64,000 nt of DNA from Prunella strophiata (Eukaryota > Chordata > Aves > Passeriformes > Prunellidae): NCBI GenBank assembly GCA_036583965.1, contig JAZBQD010000001.1, positions 12,611,392 through 12,675,391 on the forward strand, given 5' to 3'. Below, piece by piece: positions 33,801 through 44,640 of the stretch (position 1 is the first letter of the stretch; the number at the start of each line of letters is the position of its first letter). The translations under genes were made by a program, and so were the position numbers. A model generated the notes under the pieces. That model was not told the DNA's origin. It was given only the letters and a program-made list of their open reading frames with translations, and did no database searches.

Positions 33801-36800
33801 ATTCACAGCTCTTCATGAGCTTTCATTTCCATAATTCTCTTCTCTACTGACAGCTCCTTTATATATAATTTTTCAGCAGAATCTCTGTATTAGCTGTATG
33901 ATTGTTTTGGGTTTTCTTTTTTTGTGTGTTTGTTTGTTTTTTATTTTATTTTTTAAAATTATTAATATAATTTTTATTACTATTATAAAGTAATTCTTAT
34001 TTTCAGGTTTTAAAAACATTTGGCTCTGAAGCTATTCATTCGCCTTAAAAAGCTATACAGAAAGTTTGATTGCTTCTTCTTATATTCTGAAAGAATTAAT
34101 GTGTTTCAGGCTCTTCTCTTTCACTGCAGCCCTAACCCAAGCTGAAGGAGAAGCATCTGGCACAATGGAAATTGTCACAACACAAGGCTTGCAACTTCAG
34201 CTGGTGAGAGAAGGCTCCCCTTGGATGTGAAGATCACAGAGAGGAGACTGTTTAAAAGGACTCTGTGGCTACAAGGCACAGGCACAGCCATGCTCATCGG
34301 GCCACGAGGAGCCTCAATCTGCAGGAACCAAAGGCAAAGAGAAACACACTCCCCTGGTGCCAAACTCATTATGTGTGTGGCCAGAGCAACCTTTGCTTAT
34401 TATATTTTGAGAGGAAATCCCTTAAAGGCACTCCCCTTCAAGTCCAAGGCAGGTGATGCTTGTGGGGCTCCCCAGGTGATGTCTGGTGATGGGCAGGTGC
34501 TCAGCAGGGAGGGGTGCTGCACCAGGAGGTGGCTCCTTGTGGGCTGCTGTCGTGGCTCCTGGCTGATCCCCCTGACAGCCTCACTCCAGGTGCTCAGTAA
34601 GGCACAGTGCCCCTCTGCACAGCCCTTGCTATTTACTTATTGACTCCTCTTGCCAGTGGCTCTTTGCTTTCACGAGGCTGAGCAGGAGAAGGAGAGGAAG
34701 GCTGGGGAGGAATGGGAGCTCTTCAGCACAGGAGGTGGACAGTGTTTCTTTTATCTTTACCAAAGGGGAAGGAAAAAGCCTCAGGAGGGTATTCCCAGGG
34801 AGGAAGTAATTCCCTTTTCTTCCACCCAGCAGGAGATTGCATCCTGCCTTCAGCTCTCTGCTCCCTGGCTTCCCAGGCCAGCGGGGTTATGTGCTGCTGG
34901 TTCTGCCTGCACCACCACAGAGTGCTCCATGCTGGGTGGGTTTAAAGGTCCTCACTGCCCTCTTGGGGCTCTGACAAGGCTCATCACCTGCTGTAGACTC
35001 GATAGGATGGGATTTGGGGATGAGTACATGCCTGCTTTGGGTGCTGGGACCCTGCTCAGTGTCATCATCCTCATTTTCTGAGCAGGAAAAGAAAGCATCA
35101 ATGTCCCTGTGCCCAAAGCCTGGCACAAAACCCTTGTTCTTCATCCCAGGGTTTGGTTCCAGCATCACAGACCTGGGGGGTGGAAGGGATAAACTGGGGG
35201 TATCCTGACCCCTTCTCTTCTAGCAGAGAGCCTCTGCCCACAGCAGTAGCAGTGTCAGACAGCTGCGAGTTCACCTCCCACATGAAGGTATCACTGCTGC
35301 TTACACAAACATTATTGTTATGAACTAATTTCACATGAAGAAATTCCTGTCTGCACAGGCCTTTCTACCAGCACGGGAAGAACCTTTTAAAACAAAACCA
35401 AACAATTAGAGATGGCTCCCTTACCTGTTAGATGTCTATAACCTTGCCTTGGCTACTACTGTTGGGAACCCAGGATTTTTTTAACACCCAATTAAATTAG
35501 TGTAATTGGGATAAAGTTACAATTTCTTTGCCTCCAGCTGTGAGTCATAATCTATTTAGCACCTGAGTGTTATTTCACTTTATTTTTAGTACTTAGCCCA
35601 TAGTTTGGAAGGGGAAAAAGCAAACCTACATGTCAGTCAGGATTTTTTGAAGGTGTAGATTACTTGTCATTAATTTAAATGTGGCATTTGAATGACCATT
35701 CACAGGTGGTTTTAATGCTTTTATTAACTTCTTCTTTGGCCCTTGTAAGGGATACATTTGAAAAAAGAAATGTCAAAGACCTTGAACTACAGGCCATGCC
35801 AATAATACATTTCTGTTACTACACCATGGGAAAAACTGTAAAACAAGAGAAGAGTTTCCAGTGAGGGGAAAAACAGAACTTTATTATAATAAAGAATAAT
35901 AACAAAAATGGCAGAAACATATCATCAATACCTAGTCTTGTTTGAGCTACCAGTTCAGCCTACAGTACATTTTGAAATGATGAATTGGCTGGAGAGAAAA
36001 ACATATTCCAGATGTTTTCTGTGTTTGTCTCTGCTATTTACTTCATCATGCTTTATCCAGAGGGGTTATTCAACGGAAATAAATGATATACCAAGTATGA
36101 TCAGTGAGGAAAATTATTGATTGTGCAAGCATAAAAGACAAACTAGCACTGGGGAAATAGCTCAGGATAAAACACAAACCAGCCAGAAATTTTGTCTGCA
36201 GTTCAGATCTTTGGTTATGACTCAAACCAACCAGCCTTAGAAAAATCCTTCAGAACCATGGTTGATGAAAACTGTAGACAAAATTAATTTTGTGATGGAC
36301 TGGGAAACCAGGACCATAACAGTGGGAATCGCCCCAGCCAGAGCAGGGTGGCAAAACCTGCTGTGAACCTGCTGTGTCCCTGTCACAGGATGGCCAACGT
36401 GGGGCTCATCTGTGCTGGGCTCAGCAGGCCTGGAGCCCAGTGCTGGGGAGCTGGGGAAGGCCAGGAGGCAACAGTGCTGGGCTGGCTCCAGGGACATTGG
36501 AGAGGGATCTCTCCTGGCATGGCCAAACTGCTGTTGGGCAGGACAGCTTAGTGCCAGGTCCTCTGAGTCATCCCCAGCCTAAAGAGGTTCCAGCTGAAAT
36601 GGTGGAAGATTTGGAGGCATCAGAGATGGACTGAGTCACTGAGGTAACCATAACATGTTGACTAACAGGACATGTCTGGTACTGTCCCCACAAATGAATT
36701 GGGAATGACAGCAGGTCCGTGACCCTCTGGATCATCTGTCTTACACCAAAAAAAAAATAAATTCAAGGCTCCTCAGGTAACTTATCTAAAGAGGTGTTTA

Positions 36801-37740
36801 TTTTGTAAAGCAAGACTGAATGTCTTAAAAAAAGAACCCCACCTCATCCATCTATCTACACTCTCCAGGGTGAGGTTTTCTTTAGAAACAAAATAGCCAA
36901 AAGCTAATTGCATGTAAGTTTAGACATAGGATATTTTAGTGACACTTAGAAGGTGGGGAACAAAACCCCTGTCACCGAGTTGATGTCTCTAAAATATCTG
37001 CCAAAACAGCTCTTTAAAAAGATATTTGCACCTTTATTTAGTTCCTTCTTGTGAGGAATGTTTACTGCAGTCCGTAGATGTGGTTATGTCATGTTTCCAC
37101 TGTGTTTTCATTCAGTGTTGCTCTGTATTTGTGGTTTTCTCATTTGTGACAGTCTAGTAACTGGAGCCATTTGTACCTGAGCAAATAATATCAAATCTGA
37201 ATACTTTATAAATATTTACAATATTTGGTGTGTCTCCCACTCACATCAAATGCAAAGTATAAAAAGCAAAAACAAGCAGAAACAAACAGAACCTGTGTTA
37301 CGTTATAATAAATATTTACTGTATGTACTATTGACTAAAGAGTCCCATACAGCTATTTAGGAGGCATTGTTTCTGTCAGGCTGTTCTATATTAAAACACT
37401 CTAAATGAAGCTGTTTGAGAATAAAAATGTGCATGTTAGGGAGTGATTGATGCCTACAACTTATTTAATTTTTTGGCAAGGGGAAGTAGTTCTTTTTTTC
37501 TCCCTGCACATGTGGGTAGTGAATTAGGCAGGAGCCTGGGACTCTCTGGCACAGCTGCAGAATTCATTGGAGTGAGGTCCCAGTGCAAGACTTGAGGGGA
37601 ACATGACCCTTCTGGCCCACTTCAAGCAGAGATTCCCAACTGCAAACAATCTGCACTGAAGGCAGGGAGGGGGCACTGGCAGAGCCACGTTCCTTGTGTA
37701 GCAAAGTCAGCCTGAAAATAGGGAGGAAAGAAATGCAAGG
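33801..37740. other. Noncoding stretch, GC-mixed
   Basis: 34.2-35.3 kb and 36.3-36.6 kb are GC-richer and keep frames of up to 143 codons open. None matches a family I know and none has convincing splice boundaries. 36.8-37.5 kb is AT-rich unique DNA. Confidence 0.45.
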
Positions 37741-38165
37741 TTCACAGAATCCTAGAATCATTTAGGTGGCAAAGGATCTTTAATACAACCATTAACCCAG
37801 CACCCCTAAACCATGTCCCCAAGTGCCACATCCACATTGCCTTCTGAGCACCTGGGCACACCTGGCTCTTGTTCAACCACTGTTGACCCAGGCCCTTTTC
37901 TGGTCAGCCACTTTCCAGACACTGCCCCCAGCCTGCAGCACTTTCTTGTGGTGTCCCAAGGGCAGGACCCAGCACCTGGCTGTGTGAACCCCACACCAAT
38001 GTCCTCATCCCATCAATCCAGCCTGCCCAGACCCCTCTGCAGAGCTTTCCAGTCCTCCAGCAGATCAACATTGCCACCCAAGTGGGTGTTGTCTTCAAAC
38101 CTGCTGAGGGGACACTCAATCCCCTCATCCAGATCATCAGTAAAGATATTCATATGAATAGATAA
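37741..38165 (-). mobile_element. CR1 LINE, internally deleted, 3' end intact
   Basis: The 3' terminus is visible as antisense 'cacagaatcctagaatcatt', including the characteristic 8-bp-type repeat, followed by 'accatgtccccaagtgccac'. At about 37838 the sequence jumps to a block that normally lies several hundred bases further 5' ('cacctgggcaca', then 'aatccagcctgcccagaccc', 'ctgcagagctttccag', 'cagatcaacattgccaccca', 'cctcatccagatcatcagta'). The element therefore lost an internal segment and is also 5'-truncated. The retained 5' part belongs to the ORF2 (reverse-transcriptase polyprotein) end and downstream region. It is the least diverged CR1 in the window. Confidence 0.92.
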
Positions 38166-38607
38166 ATGCTGCAGAGCAGGGACAAGGAAGCACTTCAAGG
38201 TATTTGGTTTCTCTGTTTTTGAGGTAATAGCATTACCAAGTCCTGGGCAAAGGGATCCTAAATGAACAAAAGACTTTTTAGAGTGTCATCAGATCCTGCT
38301 CCATGAGGAAGACTAGATTTGCACCTGCAGGCTTGGTGTCATGTGGGACCTCCAAAGTTTTATGAATCAGTTTATGGAAGATCTCCCTCCCCCTTCCTCT
38401 TCACTACTCCTATCTCTGTAGTCAATTTTTCTTTTTGTTCCTCTACTGTGCAGGAGCTTTTATCTTTTCTTCTATGCTTGTATTATTTTTCTAAGTCACC
38501 TCTCCCCAAGCACCTTCTATTTCTTTGACATATTTATTCTCACAAGACTGTTACATCCCTTTTCTACCCATCCTGAAGCATCACAGATCACTTTAAGTCT
38601 GAGATGG
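38166..38607. other. Noncoding spacer
   Basis: No feature was recognised between the CR1 copy and the MIR-like fragment. Confidence 0.45.
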
Positions 38608-38660
38608 AGTTTAGGAGATCTGGGTTAAATTCTAGCTTGGCTGTACACTACCTGCCAGCA
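38608..38660 (+). mobile_element. Short MIR-like fragment
   Basis: 'ttaggagatctgggttaaat' followed by 'tctagcttggctgtacacta' resembles the B-box region of the MIR tRNA-like head (cctgggttcgaatcccagctctgccactta). It covers only about 50 bp, and downstream core sequence is not convincing. Confidence 0.4.
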
Positions 38661-38990
38661 TGGCTTCCTTTTGCTTTCCATTCCTTGTTTGTCACTAAAC
38701 AAATTGGCTCATATTCTTAGCCATCCATCTGCCAAGGCTTACTGACTTGCCTAATTTTAAAGAAGTTTATTGAACTTACATCCATAAGCAAAGTGGCTAT
38801 AATTTTTAACACATATTTTGCCTCAATTAATCTCCAAGGCCAGTGTTCTCTCACTGATTCTGCAGAGAGGCTCTAAGATGTGGTGTTCTGCAGTGTTTGT
38901 GCCTCTCCTGAGGTGACAGGAATGGCCAATATTCAGAGGGGTTTTCTCTCTGCTCCATCCCAGCTAGTTCCCTGCAGTGCAGCTCTGAGG
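38661..38990. other. Noncoding spacer
   Basis: Unique sequence between the MIR-like fragment and the tandem repeat; nothing recognised. Confidence 0.4.
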
Positions 38991-39071
38991 GTCCCTGGGA
39001 TTTGGGATGGAAAGGTCCCTGGGATTTGGGATGGAAAGGTCCCTGGGATTTGGGATGGAAAGGTCCTTGGG
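38991..39071 (+). repeat. 24-bp minisatellite, about 3.4 copies
   Basis: Three perfect copies (38991-39014, 39015-39038, 39039-39062) of a unit starting 'gtccctgggatttgggatgg' are followed by a partial copy with one change. The perfect identity points to recent expansion. As 24 is a multiple of three, an open frame reads an eight-residue repeat, but no gene is implied. Confidence 0.95.
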
Positions 39072-42000
39072 TGGTGAGCCATGCTCTAGGGTACACAGGC
39101 ATCTGCTGCAGGGTGTGGTGAGGTGAGATGGGTTGGAAAAGGGGATGAGATGAAGACATTTCAGGAGAAGGATCCAGTGCAGAGACATGCCACAATCAGT
39201 GATTACTGGAAGAGACTACAGAGGAAGGATAGGAGAAATGATAGGAGAAATCCTGCCCTGTTACTCACATGCTTTCCCAGGGTTTGAGACTTGCTGTTAG
39301 ACACAGTGCTGAACCTTTAGTCTGGTTATTCTTATCTAAATGAAAGTAGAAGTTCTGCTCATTGTGCAGGCTGTGTTGCACATTACTGCAGATGCATCTA
39401 AACAATTTCCTCTCAAAATATTTTCCAGGACTATTCCTTTACCCACCTCCTCAATCTCTTCAAGTTCATTGAAATCCAAATTCCTGCAGCATTGACTGTT
39501 ACTGGGTACTCTCTGTGACAGTGCATTGAAATCCATGTTTGAGTAAAAGAACAGTACTTTAGAAAAATAGATTTGGTCTGAGTAAAAACTTGTAAAAACA
39601 CTGAGATTTGGTTTGGCCTATTTGTAAAACACACGGCAGATCCCCTGCCTGAGAAGAACTTAAATTGTCAATATAGAAGTTGAAAAAGCTCATTTCAATT
39701 GGAAATTCCAGCTAAATTGTTCCCAGTTAGCACCAGAAAGGAATGCTTTAGACTAAGACAAAACAGATGCAGTCTGTTAGGTCCCCATTGTGTGAGCAGC
39801 CTTCCCTTCCAGGGAGGTAGGTAGCACTGAAGTCCCCCTCGACTTGTAAGCAGAGATAGAGCCAGCTGCCTCCACACCAGCAGTGCTGTTTCTTCCTGGG
39901 GCTCTCCCAAAGCACACAGGGAAGGGGAGGAATAAAACCCAAGCACCACTACCCAGGAGCACAGGAGCCCAGCATGCTTCAGACACTGGAAAAAACTCTC
40001 CCTTTAACAATTGGCTTGCTCTGGGTTTTGGTGGCCATCTGAAGGGATGTGCCTCCAAACACCACCTGCCTGGAGAGTCAGAGGCAGCTCTTGGTTCCTC
40101 TGGAGCCCTCCAGCAGTGGAAAGCAGCCCCTGAGGAAACCTCTTGCCAAGGCTGCCCTTCAGCCTCCCCACTCACTGCAGGCTTTTTCCTGCAAGACCCC
40201 CATGTTAGCCCTCCTCCTCCTTGTCCCCAGACTGCCAGGCACTGTGGTTTGTCCCTTGTGCAGGGCACATCAGGCACTGGAGGAAACAGCTGTTGTTAAA
40301 ACTCCCTTTCACTTGTGTGAAGGATGGGATGGAGCTGCTGCAGGATATAGGGAGTGGGAGGAAAAGGAATTAAAGTCACTTCACAGTCTCTTCTCCCCTC
40401 TCCCCCATATTTGTCACAGTCTTGGAAATGGGAGTTGTCCACACATGACATCATTCCAGATTAACTACTGATGAATTAATTCCTTGTGTGTGTGCTCTTA
40501 GATCCCAAAATAAGAGTGTGTTGTTCCAAACCTCCTACCCTAAACAGTGCAGTTTTAGAATAAAGGGTTTTAAAGCCAGTGGTAAGAGGAATAGTGGCAA
40601 TCCTTTATTGTAGGATTGGACAATATGTGTTTAATCTGCTTTAAACTATTTGGCATAATGCATTTTGTCTCTTGCTCACTCCTTGTATGGCTGCTGTATA
40701 GCCAGGAGAAGCCTTACATGGACACCAGGGAGATATTGCCTCAGTCATTATAACATAAACTAATTCTTAAACCAAGAACATAATCTACATGATGTTACCC
40801 CAACCTAACCTTGAAAAGGAACTGAGCAGGGAAGAGCAGTGCCATGGCCTTTGGGGGATGGGGAATGGAGTCTGCACCTGATGCACTCACATTGTATCAA
40901 TAGGCACCAGTGTAAATAACTTAAACAAGTAGAAAATAAAAATCCTAGCTAGCTGCAATGCAGTGCATTTTAATATATTTTGGGACACACAGTGTTGAAA
41001 GATTGGGGTTCTGTAAACGCCTGTTAAAAGAAAAGGCTCCATTGTTTGAAAAATGTCTTAGGACTGCCACCTCCTGCTCCTTCACCTTATTGTTTGTGCA
41101 ACAGAAGTGTTTCCAGAAGCTATAAAAATGTGTTGCTTTTGTTAAATGGATTACTTCCCTTCTTGTGGCACGAAAACTGGCTGACCCCACTGACAGGCAA
41201 ACACATTTGCAGTGGTAGTGAGTGACTGAGCCCAACAGGTAGCCAGCACAGGCTGGGCCAGGTCACAGCTGGTGTTGGACAAGAGTGAGGCCTGATCCCT
41301 GGCACTTTGGGCAGGTGGAAGTCTTGTTTGCAAAAGCATTTAAGCAAATTTGTGCTTTATAAACGTGTCTTTAAAGAACAGCGCTGTAGGTCCCATTTAC
41401 AGGGTGTTCCACAAGCCCTGGGGGTGAGCCACACACCCTTCAGGGGAAGCAGGCTGCAGGGGCAGGGAGCAACCTCCCAGCTAGTGCAGGCTCCAATCCT
41501 GCCCCCATGGCAGGGACTGGAAAGAGTTTGGGATGCCCCAGCCCAATTGTGCACAGCAGCCCTACTGCAAATCCCAGCTGCTGTTTCCAAATGCTTCTGT
41601 AATTCTCTAACAGACAGTGGTCACTAAACCCTTTCATTGTGCTTCCTTAAAACACCCTGGGTAGGAAAAGCCAGTTTTAATGAGCATTCTGAAGTAATTT
41701 GACCTAGAGAAAGGACAAGTAATAAAGAATTCATTTGCTTTACAAGCAGAAAATTAACTGTGCATGTGTGTGTGTAAATCCTTCTCTTTGTCTAGTGCTT
41801 CTGCAAAGTTTGTCTTTAGAGCATATGTGAGTTGTATATTATTGTTGAAGCAGAGAAATGTGAGAAAAATCCTGTATCTGGATCCACTTGCATAGTGGAT
41901 CCTAAATGCCATATAAAAGCCTGTATTCTTCTAAGGGCATATACTTTTAAAGACATGCTTAAAGAGGTAATAAAATATCTAAAAATCTTTTAATATGTTC

Positions 42001-43329
42001 TAACTGATACACATTTTTAAAATACTGAGGGTCCCTAAAACTCAAAGTGTTTTTGAAATAGAAAGTGTTGTTTGAAAAAATATCCTAGGATGGGTGTCTG
42101 TTTTTAACCTAATCTTCAACCCCATTGATTTTTGCAAAGGAAACGATTCCAGAAGACATGAGAGGATACTCAACAGAACATAACTGGTAGTGGGCAGGAC
42201 AGGAACAGGATGAAAATCCCTGGTTGCCATTGCTACCAAGAGAACAGAGAATTTCCTTTTACCCAGGGTGCAGTTTCAGGGGCTAAAGGGCCTTCAGAGA
42301 TATTTTCTCTTCCTTGCAGATATGCCTGTTTGCTTAGAACATGTCTGTATGCCTATTATTTAATTAGGACATTAATCCCATCTCTAAGTAAACAATCATT
42401 TAATTGTCCAAATTTACATGACTTGTATTATGGAGCACTTCCACTGAAGGGCCTCTTGTCAGATGGTGCCTGGAAGTGGGACCATTTTTCATCCTAGTGA
42501 TGAACTGATTTCACAAGTGGCTTGTTTTAGAGTTCCTCCTAAGGCACTGTGCTCTGGATTTTGCCTCTCTATCCCTCCTGACCTCATGTGTTGGCCCATA
42601 TGAATATGGAAGACTGAAGCAGGGTCATTGGCCTGTGGGAAGCATCTTGCAGAACTTGGGAGGCCTCGTCCTGCAAGGTGGCATCTCTGGTACCTAAGAT
42701 CAGCCCAGGACTTGGGCTGCTGATGCCTTTTTGACTTGACTTTCTCCCTGGGCCCTTTCCTTTGTCTCTTCTCAAAAGAATCAGGATGCTGAAGGTGTTT
42801 TCTCATGCATTCCCATTGCCAGCTCAGAGCAGAGTGTAACCAAAATGAACAGCTAAGCTGCAGATGTCTCTCTCACTACCTAACAGCTCTTTTCTCTCTC
42901 TCTGTCTTTTCTACAGAACTGCATTTCCCAACCCTTTTTCCCTTGAGACACCCAGCTGAGCTCCCCCTATAAGTGTTTAAATCCCCTGCTGTCAGCTTGA
43001 GCTCTGCTGATTATCTGGGTCGAGGAGAGCCTGCAAAAACTCAGTGCTCTGAGAGTCTCTTTCCCTTTGCACCTTCCCTTCCCTCCTTCCCATTTTCCAC
43101 TGTGTTTTGCCCCTTTTGTCTCCATTTAAACCGAATCTGGCTCTTTGCTGGTGCGCTGCACGCAGGGTGTGCAAGGGGTGTTTCTCCAGGGATTTGTTGC
43201 ATTGCTTCGCTGTGATGCACCACCCCTTAGCCAAAAGATCCATCATGCCTTGCCTTGCCTTCCTCCCATCCCCATGTTCTTCAGCATTTTCTCTCTCTTT
43301 CCTCCTCTCCTCTGCAGCCTGAGGTGGGT
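39072..43329. other. Long noncoding stretch
   Basis: It holds a 12-bp tandem duplication at 39228-39251 (gataggagaaat twice). Region 39.78-40.3 kb is GC-richer, with a 166-codon frame on the minus strand that is unrecognised. The sequence at 39820-39890 faintly resembles an antisense CR1 ORF2 block but is not called. Confidence 0.45.
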
Positions 43330-43470
43330 CCTGCCCTCCGGGGCTGTGCGTGTGAGGCGCAGCTGTGTCCCAGCACCCGGCAGCGTGCGAGAGGTTAACG
43401 CGGTGGCATGTGCAGTATGTGGCCCAGATGTTCCTGCCACCCCCTGCACTTTCTCATGCGATTCGTTCCG
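43330..43470. promoter_or_regulatory. CpG-richer patch
   Basis: Several CpGs cluster here (for example in 'tgtgaggcgcagctg', 'cacccggcagcgtgcgag' and 'taacgcggtgg') against a CpG-poor background. No exon or promoter architecture is clear. The role is inferred from composition alone. Confidence 0.2.
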
Positions 43471-44394
43471 TTGCTGATGGAGGTTGTGGACTTGAGATAT
43501 GGGGGAGGCAAAGTAGAGGATGGGAGGTGGCAGGAAGGCTATCCCTGACCCTCCCGAGCTTGTCTTACTCTCCTGCGTGTTTCGTTTGAGCACTGGGGAT
43601 GGGCGAGGCAGGTGTTGTGTCTGGAGGTGGATATACTCCATCTCAGAGGAGGATTTCCTTGAGTGAAAGCTGTGGTTTCTTCCCAAAACACCTCTCCAGC
43701 TCTTCTTTAGGCACCGTCCATGCCTGGGCAGCAGCAAGAGGAACTTTGTGCTTCCCAGCTCTCTGTTTTAGTGTGCAGGACACCTCAGCAAACATATTTA
43801 CAGTTAAAATCTTGTCCAACCTCTGAGATACCCTTTGCCTATCTCTAGCATGTCTGAAGAGATTGCTCTTTTTAAGTGAGCTCCCAGTTTGACCCAACTA
43901 TAACAGGGAGGAAGAGAGGGTTAACAATAATATCTCTAGTACAGAAACCTTCCTTACAAATACCAAAGCAATGAGGTAAAAAAACATTTCTTCAATAAAA
44001 TCTCTGTAAGATTTAACAGGGGCAAAAATAATGTATTTCCCTGTAAACTCACTCTGAAAAAAGACCAATCTGTCTTGGCAGAAATTTCCAATATATATTC
44101 TTCCTGAAGCAACTATTCTGCATGGAAAAAAAATCAGTCCAAACTGTTAAAGCCTGACCAAGTAGGTTATAAGCAACCAAATCAGGTCTTGTGTGGGAAA
44201 ATCTCACGCAAGCTTAGCAATAGGTGTTAACAGTGCCAGCTATAATACACACACAGTTCAGCATGCATCTCCGGGAAGGTTTTTATGACTGATCAAATGT
44301 ACTTTCCTTGAGAAGTTCCCTTCCAAGTCATGTGCTGTTGCTGTGCAAGGCATAGAAATCTCCCCTGGCCTGGCTGCATTCAGCAAGGCAGGGC
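43471..44394. other. Noncoding spacer
   Basis: No feature recognised. The 164-codon minus-strand frame spanning 43243-43737 has no known domain. Confidence 0.45.
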
Positions 44395-44640
44395 TAACAA
44401 TGGGAACCGTGTTCGCCCCGAGGAGGCCGCGGCGCTCGCGGGGAAGCTGGGCTTGCTCTACAATGTCAGACACATTTTATGGGCTCCATTTTTCAAAACA
44501 CCGCAGGCGGAAAGAGGGAGCATTATCTGCTAAATACTCCAGGGAGGGCCTTTATGGATTTCTCAAGGGGGCTCAGAACCACTGATGTGAAAAGATGCTG
44601 GAGTTCCATTGTGCGCTCTGCTTTGCCTGATTTGCATGGC
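44395..44640. promoter_or_regulatory. CpG patch followed by unique, possibly conserved block
   Basis: 44405-44450 is CpG-dense ('gttcgccccgaggaggccgc'). About 190 bp of complex single-copy-looking sequence follow, with no repeat character. This is a candidate conserved noncoding element. The inference rests on texture only. Confidence 0.2.

Noticed and set aside
33385..33816. Open frames across the A-rich tract (Lys-rich plus, Phe-rich minus)
   Set aside because: They are produced by low-complexity A/C sequence, not by coding constraint.
39820..39890. Possible antisense CR1 ORF2 block ('actgaagtccccctcgactt')
   Set aside because: Only one short block resembles CR1 and no neighbouring blocks follow in order.
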